A model generated the notes under the pieces. The model had not been told where the DNA came from. It ran no database searches and saw only the letters and a program-made list of their open reading frames with translations. A stretch of 64,000 nt of DNA from Trichuris trichiura (taxonomy: Eukaryota > Nematoda > Enoplea > Trichinellida > Trichuridae): the NCBI GenBank assembly GCA_037903355.1, contig JBAJFE010000026.1:7564001-7628000 (forward strand). Direction: 5' to 3'. Made by a program: the position numbers and the translations under genes. This document shows positions 22,269 through 34,872 of the stretch, one piece after another; position 1 is the stretch's first letter; every line of letters begins with the position of its first letter.

Positions 22269-23635
22269 ATGGCATACAAGAGGCAAGAGACAATGAACAA
22301 GAACGTTGTTGGCACGAACGGCATGAAGAAAAGGTCCATCTTTGAAGGTAAGCGAGTATCATATTTGCCGGTATCATGTGTCCGTTGACGGCAAAGCGAC
22401 AAGATACCTGAAGCAGAGAAGCTTGGCTGTCTTCTTCTTGCCGTTGCCTTTGCAACTGGTCAATACTGTTTTCTCTTCAGACGTAACTCGACTGGCCGGT
22501 ATTGCCGTTGCCGGTTCAACGACGTTGGACGAATGTGCTGGACCTTCAGAACTGTGTATGGCCAGTCTCCAGAAGGCAGAGGAAAGTCGGATATTTCCGC
22601 AGGTGTCCAACTTAGGCTTAACTGTGGAGCCTACTTTACCTTCGGTGTTAAAACAGCAGTCGAACACATTGCCTAGCGCAAGTATGGCCATGCTGAACCA
22701 TCTATTCGCGACCAAATGCTTGTACACGTCAGCAGTAGCCAACACGGCACTGACTGCGTCGCTAGCCGGGTTATCAACCGCGCTTCCAGACCTATGGGAC
22801 CCCAAGTCGGCCTGCAGTTCCCTTGCGCTGCTGGATAGCCTGATGCGTGGTGCTAAGGAGTCGGCACTTAGCCAGACGCAGCCTGAATTTGTCCCTATCG
22901 GCTGGCATCCGCAGGATCAAAGGGTGCAACAGCAGCAACAAGCAAGAGGAGCAATGTCGCTGGCAAAATTCTACGATTCCATGTACGCAAGGCAACCGTG
23001 CACCTCGGCCTCAAAAGTGATTCTGATGAACCGTAATTCAGCTACTTTGCCGGCAGACCGGCTTTCCATGGATGGCGAGAGCAACGTAGTTTCAGGGCTT
23101 TCCTCCCAGTCAAGAAATCTGACCGTCAAGTCAGAACCGAGCTCACGTCTGCAATGCCCAGATTGCAGTAGAAGCTACTCGACTTTGGGTGGCCTGTCAA
23201 AGCATAGGCAGTTCCACTGCGTTTCGCAAGTAAAGCGTCAGTTTGGGTGCAAATTTTGCGGCAAGCAGTACTCAACTCTCGGGTAAACATCGACAGTAGA
23301 AAGTCCACTGGTTGAATGCTAAATTATTTTCTCATTGCAGCGCTATGAAGATGCACATTCGAACGCATACGTTGCCTTGCAAGTGTCATCTTTGCGGTAA
23401 AGCCTTCAGCCGACCATGGCTTCTACAAGGGCATATCCGAACTCATACTGGTGAAAAGCCCTTCTGTTGTGGTCACTGCGGTCGCGCCTTTGCCGATCGA
23501 AGCAACCTGCGAGCTCATCTACAAACGCACACACATTTGAAGAAGTACAGTTGCAAAATGTGTCAAAAAACGTTTTCAAGAATGTCGTTGCTAACCAAGC
23601 ACGTGACCAGTGGTTGCCGTGCCCTCGCGCTTTGA
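22269..23635 (+). CDS. snai: Snail-family C2H2 zinc-finger transcription factor
   Basis: Three exons (22269-22347, 22481-23282, 23341-23635) join in phase to about 391 residues. The last 140 residues hold five C2H2 fingers. Finger 1 is [19 protein letters not shown], and finger 2 ([22 protein letters not shown]) is split by an intron. Finger 3 has [19 protein letters not shown], finger 4 [19 protein letters not shown], and finger 5 [19 protein letters not shown]. These are Snail/Slug signatures rather than Scratch ones. Snail proteins bind E-boxes and repress transcription in neural and mesodermal development. The N-terminus lacks the vertebrate SNAG start. It has MKKRSIFED, which resembles the KKRPIVFVEE box of Drosophila Snail. 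The middle is low-complexity with a Gln run. The exon 1 start is the first ATG in frame. Confidence 0.92.
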
Positions 23636-25540
23636 CCGAAAGTTGTCTTTGAGAGGCTGCTGCCAAGTTGGGATATGTCACCCGTTCGATGGGGCAATTT
23701 TTGACAGCGGCGGATTGCGGCCGGATGTTCTACGTTCTGTGGCGTCTACATCTTTGGGGCAATGATGGATGGATGCGACGGTGGCAAAGAAATACAGCGG
23801 TGGAACGCGGCGTTTCAGCGGGAAGCGACAATTCACCGCCATCGACGGAAGCTTTCAATCTCTTCGACGGGCCCAAAAGTGATCAGCCAATTTTTGCAAG
23901 TAAACGCCTATATATTGATTTTTTCGTCAGGTAGGCAACGAATTGGATAGCGGCATGCTGCCGCTTTTCAAGCAAAACGAAACAGCACCAGCCAAAAGCG
24001 CTGCTTTCCTCCAATATTCCCTTTTTCCTTGCACGTGGCTTTTCAGTCCGACTTGTTGCCATTAAACCGTGTTGCAACACTTTGCCGCCATTCTTCCAGA
24101 TCGGCATGTTACAACATGTACGCAACAGGTGTTTGGAACGATTGACGACGCTTGGATTTTAACCTTTCCACATGGGCAGCTAGTCGTGTCTCCTTTGTTC
24201 AGCATATCCTTCATTCGCAATGGGATATTAACATTCCATGTTGACGTTTAGTTTTCTTGAGCAGCCGTGAGAAAAGTTGATGAACAATGTGACTACATAC
24301 TGCTAGCATTGTAAGCATTTTCGCAGCATCGATGACCTACTCGCAGCTCAGATAAGAAACAGCTGAATTAAGCATTTACATTTTCATAGTAGCTGATGAA
24401 AGACGATGTGCTCAGTTCATTCATACGACTTTCGTACTCATTAGCGCGCCGGAGTAGGTTTAAACGGGCTATAGTTTCCTTTAACAAAGGAGATGTGCCA
24501 TACAGACGGGTACGACGATGGCTTTGAGTGAATTGGCCCTTTTTTGCCAAGACAAAGGTTGATTTTTATTTCTTTTGCTATAGAGGTGCCTGCTTTCTTT
24601 GATGGAAGCTTAATGGAGGACAGTAGCAAATGCTGGCATGTCAAAGTAGAGCGCCTTATCGCCTGGCCGCCAACAGAAGGCGTCAAGCTGGCTTGGCGTG
24701 GTGAGATGAGACCTGGCGGTGGTTCCAAACGGGCTGATGTCGTCGCCGGCGCCGCCGGGTCCCGGGCACTAAAGGCTGATGACAGGCTAATGACGGTTCC
24801 CCTCTTGTGGCGTTGGTATCATTAATTACCGCCGCTAACAGTCGTGCGGCAACTGCGTCAAGTGTCCCTGACGACCAACGTGCGATTCGAATAGCGGAAC
24901 GCTACGAGGCGTGCCGTTTCACAACTGACGCGTGAATACCTGCCACGATGCAAAGTGAAAAGCCAGAACAAGTGTCGGCACAGACCGCAGACAAGCCTGA
25001 CTTTAGGGAGGCACATGTTTGCCTACTGAGAACTTGCTGCAAAACAATTTTTCCGCAACTCAATCGAGCTCATCCTGTCACAATAACTTTGAAGCAAGGG
25101 GTCGCATTACATATCCTATAATACATACCGGCATGTCATCCCGTTCCTTCCATGTACAGTTGCTCAAACCTATTTGATGTTCGTAGGTCACTGGCCCTTA
25201 CCGTTAGCTTTATCAACTGCCGGGTCGGCTGCTAAGTGGCAAAGTCGTCTGACATGCGCCAATGAAAAACTGCAGACCAAGGAAGCCCTCTAAGCAGGCT
25301 AGTCCCACCAGCTTGCCTGTCTATAGCAGAAACGTAAAAAATAACTATTATTGCAGTTATTTCTGAATGAAACATCTTTGTTTTCAAGCATATTCGCCTG
25401 CTCACTTTCAGAGCTACCCCATCGAGGTGACATTAAGCAAAAAACCTATAGGCAAGTGCCTGCTAACTGCGCAAGAATTTTGATGCTTCACGAAAACATA
25501 CGTTTTGGAATTTCAAGATTTATTTATTAATGTTTACTAT

Positions 25541-25798
25541 TTATCGTGGAGACGACTTAGCTGTCTTTTGCAGTTTACCTATGACGTAAACTCTGCGGCT
25601 AAGTTGGAAAAGAGCGATAACACTTTGTCTAAGCGTTCTACCGTTGAAAGTTTGCCGCCGCTTGCGTAAGTTGATGCCGCAAAACTTATCGGTGAGCATA
25701 ACTACTGTTTTGCCTTTCTTTTTCTGCGTTGGCTTTCTTTCTTCTTGAGATAACATCTGGTCGAACAAACTTGGGTTCACCAAGCAATGAAGAATCAT
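25541..25798 (-). CDS. Small basic ORF with a poly(A) signal
   Basis: From an ATG at 25798, 85 codons run to TAA. The product is Lys/Arg rich (ERKPTQKKKGKTVVM, NLRKRRQTFNGRTLR, KLQKTAKSSPR). Immediately after the stop the strand reads AATAAATAAA, a poly(A) signal in the right place. An overlapping frame from ATG 25802 is also open for about 38 codons. There is no recognised family, so this may be a last exon, a small gene or chance. Confidence 0.3.
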   Translation of the reverse strand: MILHCLVNPSLFDQMLSQEERKPTQKKKGKTVVMLTDKFCGINLRKRRQTFNGRTLRQSVIALFQLSRRVYVIGKLQKTAKSSPR

Positions 25799-28700
25799 TC
25801 ATGCAATTCCGCCGCCTAAGCGCAAGTCAGCACATGGAAGAAGAGTCATTAAGTTCTTTAGCTAACTAGGAACCATTGGTTAATCAAGCAAATAATGAAG
25901 TACAACCGCTGACGCTAGCTGCTCTGATAGAGCATCAGGAGCAATTCTTAATATTAAGGCAGAGATCTATAGTAAGTGATTCATTCATTGCTAGGCAGTG
26001 TAAACACTTCACCATACAACGCTGAGAAAAATCAAGGTGCGTCAGGTGCCATTGAGAGAATTCTATACGGGATTTATGCTGGAAAATGACATAAGCGAAT
26101 TACTGCAAACTTATGCTTAATTTGGTATGAAGTCTACCTTATATACAGCCAGTGTTTTTGTGCTCAATGAAACAGTGAAAAGAAGGCAATAAAACTTGAC
26201 TTTTGGCAGAACGTGCAGTAGAGGTCCATGGTAAAGATTAAGCGGGACCCACTGGTAGGACAGACGTGAGCTCAGTACCTGAAAAGTTTCCTTCAGCGGG
26301 AGTCGCTACTGGTCATTAGTAAGCAACGGCCACTGATTTCTAAATGTGATGAACAAAAAAGTTATTCGGAAGAAAATATGCTTTCACCAAGAGCTGAACG
26401 CATTTTAAGCAATGAACTTTGTCCAAACAAGGACTTACAGCGATATCGTATTTAGGAGAGGCACTTGGGATGAAAGAGCCTTCACAAACAGAGCTTACAT
26501 TTCAAGTAGTTTTGCGTTATATTTACAATGTTAGGACGATAGTAAACTTGTTATGCAGTGAATGGATTATTAATCCATCTTTTAATAATTGTCAGTGAAC
26601 ATAAAGTTGAAGTAGCTGCGGGAAAAGTTCAGATAATAACTCTGTGAATGCTCTGCACTTGCGTACGAGACAAATAGTCATCAATGCTCCCTAATGTTTT
26701 TATTTATCAAAGTTTTAACCATTATACTATAATTTTTCAACTGGTTAACATAAGCGTCATGAAGGTCTTACCTTATAAGGACAACGTTAAGTATAGGCTA
26801 CTACTATTTTCTAAAAATTGGATCTCCCATGAGAACTTCTCAAATTATCATAGCATATTTAGCCTCTCAAAGATGGCTAATTTATTATGCCTTGAAGGGG
26901 TGATATACTAGCTTGTTATTTCTTCACCATTTTACTTTATTTTTTCATTCAGGCTTCAATCAGGTTAAGATGAGAAGCCAAAGTTTCGCGTAGTCAAAAA
27001 ATGGTGGTTCAGTGGCTCATTCGATCACCATTACTTGGATCCGAGCCGCGTTGTTTGAAGACACGCTTAGACTTACACAGCATACTGTAATAGTATATAG
27101 CAAAGCAGCTACAGTATGGAAGTGAAGAAATAACATTTCTACTCGCTTTGAACGCTCAAGGTTGATCAATCATTGTCATCTTGGCACCTCCCTTCTGTTG
27201 GCTTCGTGTCGACCTTTGCGAGACCAAAAATGCAACGCATCTCACCCTGGACGACTGAGCAGTACCTTGACGTGCCATCAGGGAAGGAGAAGATTAATTG
27301 ATGACGGTTAGCGTCAAGCTTTTGGCGCCCGGACGCAAGAATAGCTGGTGAAAGAGAGGAAGCATCAGCACCTACCGTGGTCAGACGTCGCGTTGGTAGC
27401 CGTCTCAAAGGCGTCAAAAGTAAGCAAAGTATTCATCAGTCAACCTATTCCTAAGGAACCACGTGAACTATAGGTGACAGAGCACCCTAAAACTGCTGTC
27501 CGCAAAGCTGCAACTGGATTGCAGTCTGCCGAGCAAAAGTCTGAATGAAATTTGTACTATGAAATAATAAGCGCGAGAACTAGCTGCCATTAATGAACTA
27601 GAGCGCTATGCGCGATGAATGCGCTTTCTTTCACCTCATCCTAAGATGACATTTACAGAACGTCGTACAGCGGAGGTTAAACCTTTTACTGCCGTATAAA
27701 CATGGTCATGAAAATGCCAACGCAGACTGAGACCTAGCTAATTTCCTGATTGAAATCTTTCCATTCGTTCAGTTAGACCCATAAAATTTACATAAGACCA
27801 CTATGCGTTCCTATGCTTCGTAATGTTGACTTTTTGCTCTTAATTGATCTAAGATATTGTAATGCGCAACTCACCGGAGCAATGTTACTAATGTAAGCAC
27901 AGGCATAACATCTTTACGAAAATTGAAAACTCTGTTTCTATTAACACTAATAGTAGCTGTTTTTGGCTGATTAGCATGTTGTTCAAAACAAACATTTAAG
28001 TCTAGCGAACACTATGGAGGATTTCAGAAGGAACTAGCTTGATATGTATATATGAAGAGCAGCAGCTGCGTGCCGCCAAAGTATACAGCGACGAACTGAA
28101 GATTAACGAAACAAAATTTTTGCTGATAAACTGAGTAATCAGCTACGGTTTCAAGAATACACGGAGACTACAGTGAGCAAGTGTTTTTGAGTATTGCATT
28201 TAGCGAACAGGTTTTCACAATAGGCGAATAGAAAATCATATAATGATGAAGTCATTCATGGGACAGCTTGAACAAGGCGCAAACTTTGGTCTGTTGTAAG
28301 GTAATGGAAAACTGAACATTAAATAATTCATAACTATATATTCAAAATTGTTTTGTTATTCTTATTTCTCTTCTGGCACGCGCTCTCTCTTCCAAGCTTA
28401 TGTAGAGCCACAGAAGAAACCATTAGGAGCAGATAGAAGGAGGGCTTGTCAATGAAATCACCTAACACTATGGGTTAATGAGATCTGAGGCACAACCATC
28501 ATTCTGCCCGCCGTTAGCATAAGGAAATATTAAAGGTACAGGTTGCGATAGCAAGCTCAAAAGGCTCCTATTATTTGTATTTACAGTGTTCTGTACTCTT
28601 TCTTATAACTGTTGATTCATGCGCAAAGTGCAAGGCAACAAATACCATAGAAAAATGCAAATGTTTTTTCCATAATTGTATCCGCCTCTTAGGGACGGCA

Positions 28701-30090
28701 ATTTTGTAAAATAGACAGGTGAATGTAAGGATCATTAGAAGATAGTTCACCCTGAAAGCGTGATCTGGATTATTGCCTGAAGTGTGCCGCAGACGGAATG
28801 CTTTTGTTATTTTTCCTGACTCAGTAGTTCCGTATTTTCAAAGTTGACCGTATGCACCACCTAGGAAGTATCCCTTCAAGAATCTTTCGGTGGAATTCCT
28901 GCAGCAAAAACCTGTTTTCGCAATAAAGGGTTCGCATCGAATTGACTACGCTCGCTGAGCAGGACATTGCCATAAAAGGTCAGGCAATGTTAGCCAACAG
29001 TCTGAACATCATTCATGTTCACAGCTTATGTCCAAAAAATGTTCTTCAGAATTGCGAACTATGAAGGCTATAGAGCTATATTATTAATTCTTGAATGCGA
29101 AGTTTGAAATGCGCATAAACATTTTAAAGTGGGAGAATTACGAAACAGATAGCATTTGGGACCTCCATGGAAGCTCCGCTTTGCTGAGTCATGTCGAAAA
29201 TAATCCACGCTTGTTAATGCATGCCATAAATTTTAAGAATCGCTGCAGTTGCAGAATGTGCTAGCATTAAGTTTACCGGTATGGATTAGTGGAGTTTTCG
29301 CAGGACAAATCGACTTTGGCTAGCACAGGCAGATGCACTTTTTGCTTATAAGCATAGGGCTGCGTCAGGCTTATGCTAATATATTCATCTGTCAGCATAT
29401 TTAATTTCACTTCCTTGTCTAACGAAGATTAGCAGTTGTAAACAGTAGGCAGAGCCCCAGCTCACATAAACAACGTGACAATTAAAAAAGCAGCATTTGT
29501 ACAAGCATAACCTTCTAAAACAATCGTTCGTCCTTTGATCATTTAGTATTAATAAAAACTTGCTTCCTTGCCTGTAATGGAGAATGAATTTTCAAAATAT
29601 CGTTTAAGGAAAATACATTTTCAATATTAAAAATTTATATTGTCACAGTAGCCGAACTTTGCAGCTCTCAGTAATAGTCGAACAGATAGCATAACTCAGC
29701 CTCAAGTAAACGGGTCAGAAAATTAAACGGCCTTTGAGGAGAAATAAAAATTGCGCGGCAATTGGCATGATAAATTGGCCTTTTAAACGATGAGCACGGT
29801 TGGCCCATTGTAACGAGTAACAACGGTTAGAGCGAATAGCAGTTAACGTTCAGCGTTTGACATTAATTTGAATAGAGTTACTTTTCACTGCAGCAGACTG
29901 ATTTTCACGTTAAGCTCCTAACCACTTCCATCATTCATCACTTGAAATGTGGTGGCTAAGGTCCACAGTGCGTTCAACTCTGGTTGGAGCTACCTACTGA
30001 AAGAAAGAACAGCCTAATCCGCAGGTATTTATTTAAATCTTTCGGGATTCCATTTGAAGAGGTGAGAACACGTTACGGGTTCGTAAAAAC

Positions 30091-30106
30091 TAGCGCCATC
30101 TGGTGG
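30091..30106 (-). promoter_or_regulatory. CTCF-like motif, minus orientation
   Basis: On the minus strand this reads CCACCAGATGGCGCTA, within two bases of the CTCF consensus CCACCAGGGGGCGCTA. It faces the plus-oriented motif at 18365, with snail between them. Confidence 0.38.
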
Positions 30107-30701
30107 GCTAAAATATAATTAATCTTGACAACAGTAGTAATTATTGCGATCAGCGCAGAAGTGTGTCCTTATCCATACGACAAATTTTAACTTCTAAAAA
30201 AGTGGTACGAACCAAAAGGCGTAAGTTTCGTGTTAGGAATAAACGCTGTTACCCAAACTGACTGAAGCGGCATGAAACCAGGAAAATGCACGTTTTACAG
30301 TTACAGCATAGATAAACTTAACTAGTGCTATTTTGAAAGATATACAAAGGTAAAATGGACAAAGGCAACTTGTACTTGAATAGTAGCAACTACTTTTGAA
30401 GGTATTAGATTGAAAACAGCAGTTGCGAGAAGTTCACCATAAAAGATAACCATTGACGTCTTCGTAGACTAACCAATAAAAAAGGCTTTTAATATAGGAT
30501 TTCTCCGTCAACACTATACACCACTAGAAACACTTGCTGAAGTTCATCTTCGTCGCTGTGAAGCGATAGGACATCCCCATCCTTTCTCAGGTAACAGAAT
30601 TTTGGATTTAGCTTTACTCCACTCTTAAGGCCACGTGTGGCGGTTCAGCTTACGCGACTATGTTAGCAGGTAATGGAAAGACGAGAAAATGAAAACGATT
30701 T

Positions 30702-30774
30702 CGCCCGACGTGGGGCTCGAACCCACGACCCTGGGATTAAGAGTCCCATGCTCTACCGACTGAGCTAGCCGGGC
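30702..30774 (-). tRNA. tRNA-Lys (anticodon CTT)
   Basis: The minus strand begins GCCCGGC and its 3' acceptor arm GTCGGGC pairs with it in a full 7-bp stem, followed by discriminator G. It has the A box TAGCTCAGTCGG, an anticodon loop ACTCTTAA giving CTT, and the B box GGTTCGAGCCC. There is no intron and no encoded CCA. A TTTT pol III terminator follows a few bases downstream (30692-30695 on the plus strand). It sits alone in a gene-poor region. Confidence 0.96.
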
Positions 30775-32664
30775 TTGACGTTGCCTTGAGGAAGTGTGAT
30801 GTTAATTATGCCAGCACCATTTTCTCTCGTAAACAATGTTTTGCATGTGCAAGTGAACGTGACCCCCTTCTGGGATGTCAAAGGCAGAATAAAATCGATT
30901 CTGAAAATTACTCAAGTCACTTGGCAATCGTTTTTTCCATATTTGTATTTCTTTTCTTAAAGTGAATTTGAGCTTCGATCACCTCCTTGATAACAGGTTG
31001 GTATGGTGCAGTTTTATAAAACAAATAGCCTTATCCGTACCTAATAAGTCCAATTTATGGATTAGAATAGATTACTTGCAATGTCGTTTGAACGCATTGG
31101 CGGGAACACGCACAAGTGTCGTATGCTTTCTGTTTTGGTGGTTACTTATGAGGCATTCCTGAACAGCAAACGATTTCTATGCGCACGTAAACTTTCTGAG
31201 GCAATCAATGGATCATTTGTAATTAAACGGAATAATGTAGCAGCCATAGTCACGACGACATATAGTTGCTTAGCTTGCATTCCATGGCATCGTTGCAACA
31301 AGCCTTAGACGCTTATTCAACACGTGGTGAATTACTTGACACAGAATGGCGCCAGTAAGAGGATTAAGGTTACATTCCTGTCTGTATGAATTGGACACCC
31401 TGCAACAGCTCATCAAATGGAATGTAGGGAAGTAAACAGACAAGATAATAATTAATTGAATAAGGGCGAATGACGCATACGAGGGAATGTAGTAGAAGCA
31501 ATTATTATGACCCAATTGCTAAGGTTATCTCTTACCAATGCATAGAAGGAAGGAACTGCTATGCACGGATTGGAATAACAGGACGTCAACGGTGATGTAA
31601 TGCGACCTCGCTGCTTAGGTCAGTGATATATAAGTGGCGGACGAAAACAAATTTTTCATTTAAGCAATGGATCCGCGACTACATCGATCCCGTAGTAGAC
31701 CGGTAAGCATTATTTTAAGCTATCCTCTCGTCTGAGAAATTCAAAAGATACAGAATGCCTAAATAATAGATTTTAGCCTGTCAGGATTCTAAGAGACCGA
31801 CAAGTTCATCCTGAAAATGGGAAGCTTCATAACCTCAACCGGTATGAAGTTTTGACCCGTTCAGTATTTTGGCCTCGCGAAATAAATCCACCGGAATTTT
31901 AAACCTTTTGGAATTCAGACTCATTCGGAAATTCAGCCCGTTCAGCATTTCGAACCCTGAGGGATTTTAGTCCATTTAGGAGTTCCACGCAATCGGCATA
32001 TTTTGAAATTTTGAAATTTCAGCCCTTTTAACATTTCGAACTTTAACGATTTGGACTTATTTCGGTCCATACATTCTTTCACCTATTCAGCGCTTCGAGC
32101 CATTTAGGTTTTCGGCTTGTTCTGTGGACCTAATTCGGAATTCATTGACGCTTCTATAGCCTAATAACAGCTCTGCACATCTGCATAGTTGTGACAAAAT
32201 AAATAACACTTGTAGTGGCATTATTTTGTTAAAATATGGAATATATAAGCACCGGCTGCTTCTTCGGTAACATCCACAAACGAAGAGCCAAGTGCGCACT
32301 AAATAAGATGCATTAATAGCTGATATAAAATCAAATTAATTTCTGCCTTTCCCTATCCCACACTGGTCAAACAAAAATGAAGTTAAACACGTCTTATGAA
32401 CTTTTTCCTTAATGAATACTAATGTGTTTATTCCATCGTGGCTGCTGAGAGGCTTGCATAATACGTTTCTTTTTACCTTCTACAATGCGAGCACTTATAA
32501 AGTGAAAGCTAACATAGTTTCTCCAGCATTATTGTTAGATAAGACAATCTGATTACAAACTGGAAATCAATGAATTCACTTTGCTTTTCTCATGCGTAAA
32601 CGAACTGAAGCGTTTAGCTCAATTACGTCATATCCAAATGGAAGAATAATGCATTTATTAACAG
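30775..32664. other. Intergenic; no gene recognised apart from a decayed repeat
   Basis: AT-rich sequence with several 60-80 codon frames that show no splice logic or family. Upstream exons of the SPOC gene are expected somewhere here or further left but I could not identify them. Confidence 0.45.
31840..32120. repeat. Decayed minisatellite built on a TTCAGCATTTCGAACC-like unit
   Basis: The words CCCGTTCAGTATTTTGGCC, CCCGTTCAGCATTTCGAACC, CCCTTTTAACATTTCGAAC and CCTATTCAGCGCTTCGAGCC recur over about 270 bases, with intervening copies such as GGATTTTAGTCCATTTAGG. The unit seems to be 17-20 bases with heavy divergence. No coding potential. Confidence 0.5.
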
Positions 32665-34069
32665 AGTGGCAACCTCCCGTTACCCAAAACTGACGACGGA
32701 TTGTGGAGTGACGACGAGGACGTAGTGTTCATTGGCGAAAATGTGCGGTGGAGCGAGTTTGCGGTTTGTGCGTTGTCATTGCCATAGTACAATGTAGGAA
32801 TGAGCTTTCGTAGGTGCCAGGTCAAAGGAATAATGGCTCCGCTAGAACAAGGAACAAGCAAAAGAAATTTCCAAACATAATTTCCAAAATTTGCCATAGT
32901 AATGAACCGAACGCAGCTCTATGGAGAGGAGATTTGAAAATTGGTCCGCTGCTTCCATTGTCTGTCATGTTGCAGCCCGCATTTGGCAATGCATCCAAGG
33001 TGGCAGAGCTCCTTTCGACCGAGCTGATCAACTGCCCCAATGCTACCCCACGGGAATGTTTTGTAGAATATATGGAAAAGTGCATGAGTAGCGACATAAT
33101 GGATGTCGTTGTAACGCGCGTAGTTCCTAATGGAAATGATACTGTCAGATACGGCATTCGGTATGAAATGATCAAAGGATGGCGTTTCTTGCATTGTGCC
33201 ATCACTGATAAGATGCCACTGGTAGCGCAGATAGTAATATTTCCGCTAGGAGCTCATGAAGAACTTCCAGCGCTTCTAAGTCGCCTTGGCGGGCCAGGTG
33301 AACACCCACTCTAAGTTTTTTCTATTTACCTTAATAGCTATATTCAGGTCTACCATCTTGGCAAGACGGAATATATCTCTTTTTGTCAATTTTAAAGTCG
33401 CATGAATACGCGCTTTTACCTACTGAAAATTGTGAAGATATGAAACGGTACGAACATCAGCAGTTTCTAAGGGTGATAGCGACACCGCCTTCAAAACATA
33501 TACGAGAATACTACAACGAAATGATGAAACACCAAAAGCAATTGATGACATTGGAACTTGAGAGCACATCAGCACAAAGTAGCACGTTTCACTCGAACAA
33601 AAGTTCACTTACTCGGACGCAACGTATGTTGAGTCAATGCGATTTAGCTTCTACCTTTTTATTAGAGTATTCTTCAGGTGAGACACGCACCGTAAGCCCA
33701 GAATATAAGCTTCCGAGAAGAGATGACTACTTCGAGTGGACAGATTATTCAGCTCACAAGCAAATGTGTAGTACTCCAAAAGTTCAAAGAAGCTGGACAG
33801 GTTTGTTCGATATACAATAAGAGATATCCGTATATCCATAACTTACACTTTTCTCAAAAGCGGTATATAGTTTAATCCCGGTGAAGCGAACGTTTAGTAT
33901 ATGTTCCAATATGATTTAGCCAACTGTAGATCTAGGAAGCAATTTTACTGCTGAGAAAAACAAATTTGAACTTTAATTTTTAGATGGAAGAACGGAAGTC
34001 AATTTACCAGTGGAAAAACTGCTCGAGTCATTCGTGTTCAATAAACCGTCACGGCGACGCGGATTCTGA
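32665..34069 (+). CDS. SPOC-domain protein, PHF3/DIDO1 type (5' end missing)
   Basis: Four exons (32665-32763, 32814-33297, 33348-33800, 33984-34069) join in phase through 50, 50 and 183-nt introns to at least 373 residues ending TGA. Exon 1 carries GLWSDDEDVVFIGE, an acidic patch beside a hydrophobic core like a SUMO-interacting motif. The next 170 residues match the SPOC domain of PHF3, DIDO1 and SPOCD1: ALWRGDLKIG, FVEYMEKCMSSDIMDVVVTR, IVIFPLGAHEELPALL, then GGPGLPSWQDGIYLFLSIL. In PHF3 this domain binds the phosphorylated RNA polymerase II CTD. A Ser/Thr-rich tail follows. There is no start codon in frame, so at least one 5' exon is missing. No PHD finger or TFIIS-like domain was found nearby. 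Confidence 0.78.
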
Positions 34070-34872
34070 GTACCCGCTCGTAGTGCCGTCTACTCACAGC
34101 GTTAATGAAATGGACCATATTCAATGACATTAACTTGCATACTGTTCATTGTTCACAATTTTTTTCTCTTTTACTGTATGTAACTAAGGCATTCCTGAAT
34201 CTTGTCTTCCTATATTTCGCATTTATCATATAGCGCGATGTTTCCTGGAAACTCAACTGCCGTGCTGTATGAAAACTGACGGGATACAGTCAGCAACATA
34301 GTTCATTTTAAAAAAATATACACAAAAGTTCCCATTATCATCATAAAGTTGTCGGTAAACTAAAACAATACACAGCGTAGTTACCCTTGAAATTCTGGGT
34401 AGCCCGAAGCTGTAATTTTTTGCGTTAAGCAATACGTTCATGCAGGCGTCTGTAAGACATCAGAATGACGGTTTAAATCTTTGAAGTTGGAAAACTCTTA
34501 AGCTGTACAACTGCGTTCAGTCCGTTGTCGACTGACCTCAGCAGCGTGAAGCATAAGCTGTTATTAATATCGAGTTAACAATACTCGCAAGACGTAACGC
34601 ATTAACTTGAACTTCTAATACTCAGCATGCAAATCTGATGACGAGTGTGCGCAGGTTTTCAAATTTCTCATTTCATCTAATAGATAGAACGCTCAAACAG
34701 TCTATCATTGTCGAAAAGCAGTTCCCGGATAGATAATCATTTACTCCCAGAAAAACGGCTTTGGATATTCGGAAATAAGAGGGAGACTACATTAAGTGTG
34801 ATAAGTGCGAATATATGTGTGCACAAAACGATTGACATAAAGCTCAATAGCATCGTAGCAGTTGTCAGCCGA
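34070..34872. other. Convergent spacer between the SPOC gene and ALKBH7
   Basis: About 0.8 kb between two 3' ends facing each other. No ORF or repeat of note. Confidence 0.5.

Larger units (their letters stand above)
23636..30701. other. 7 kb with no well supported gene
   Basis: Snail 3' UTR is followed by AT-rich sequence with dense stops. The ORFs at 24544-24825 (+), 26684-26911 (+) and 27166-27417 (-) have no splice context or family. Only the small minus-strand ORF at 25541 has something in its favour and is listed separately. Confidence 0.5.

Noticed and set aside
22342..22480. Upstream extension of the snail ORF to 22342
   Set aside because: The open frame from 22342 to 22480 is intron: it follows a GAAG|GTAAGC donor and ends at a polypyrimidine TTCTCTTCAG acceptor.
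24795..24812. CTCF-like word CCACAAGAGGGG on the minus strand, and CCACAAGAGGGC at about 48547
   Set aside because: The first lacks the GCGC part. The second is inside NDC1 coding sequence and explained by the codons.
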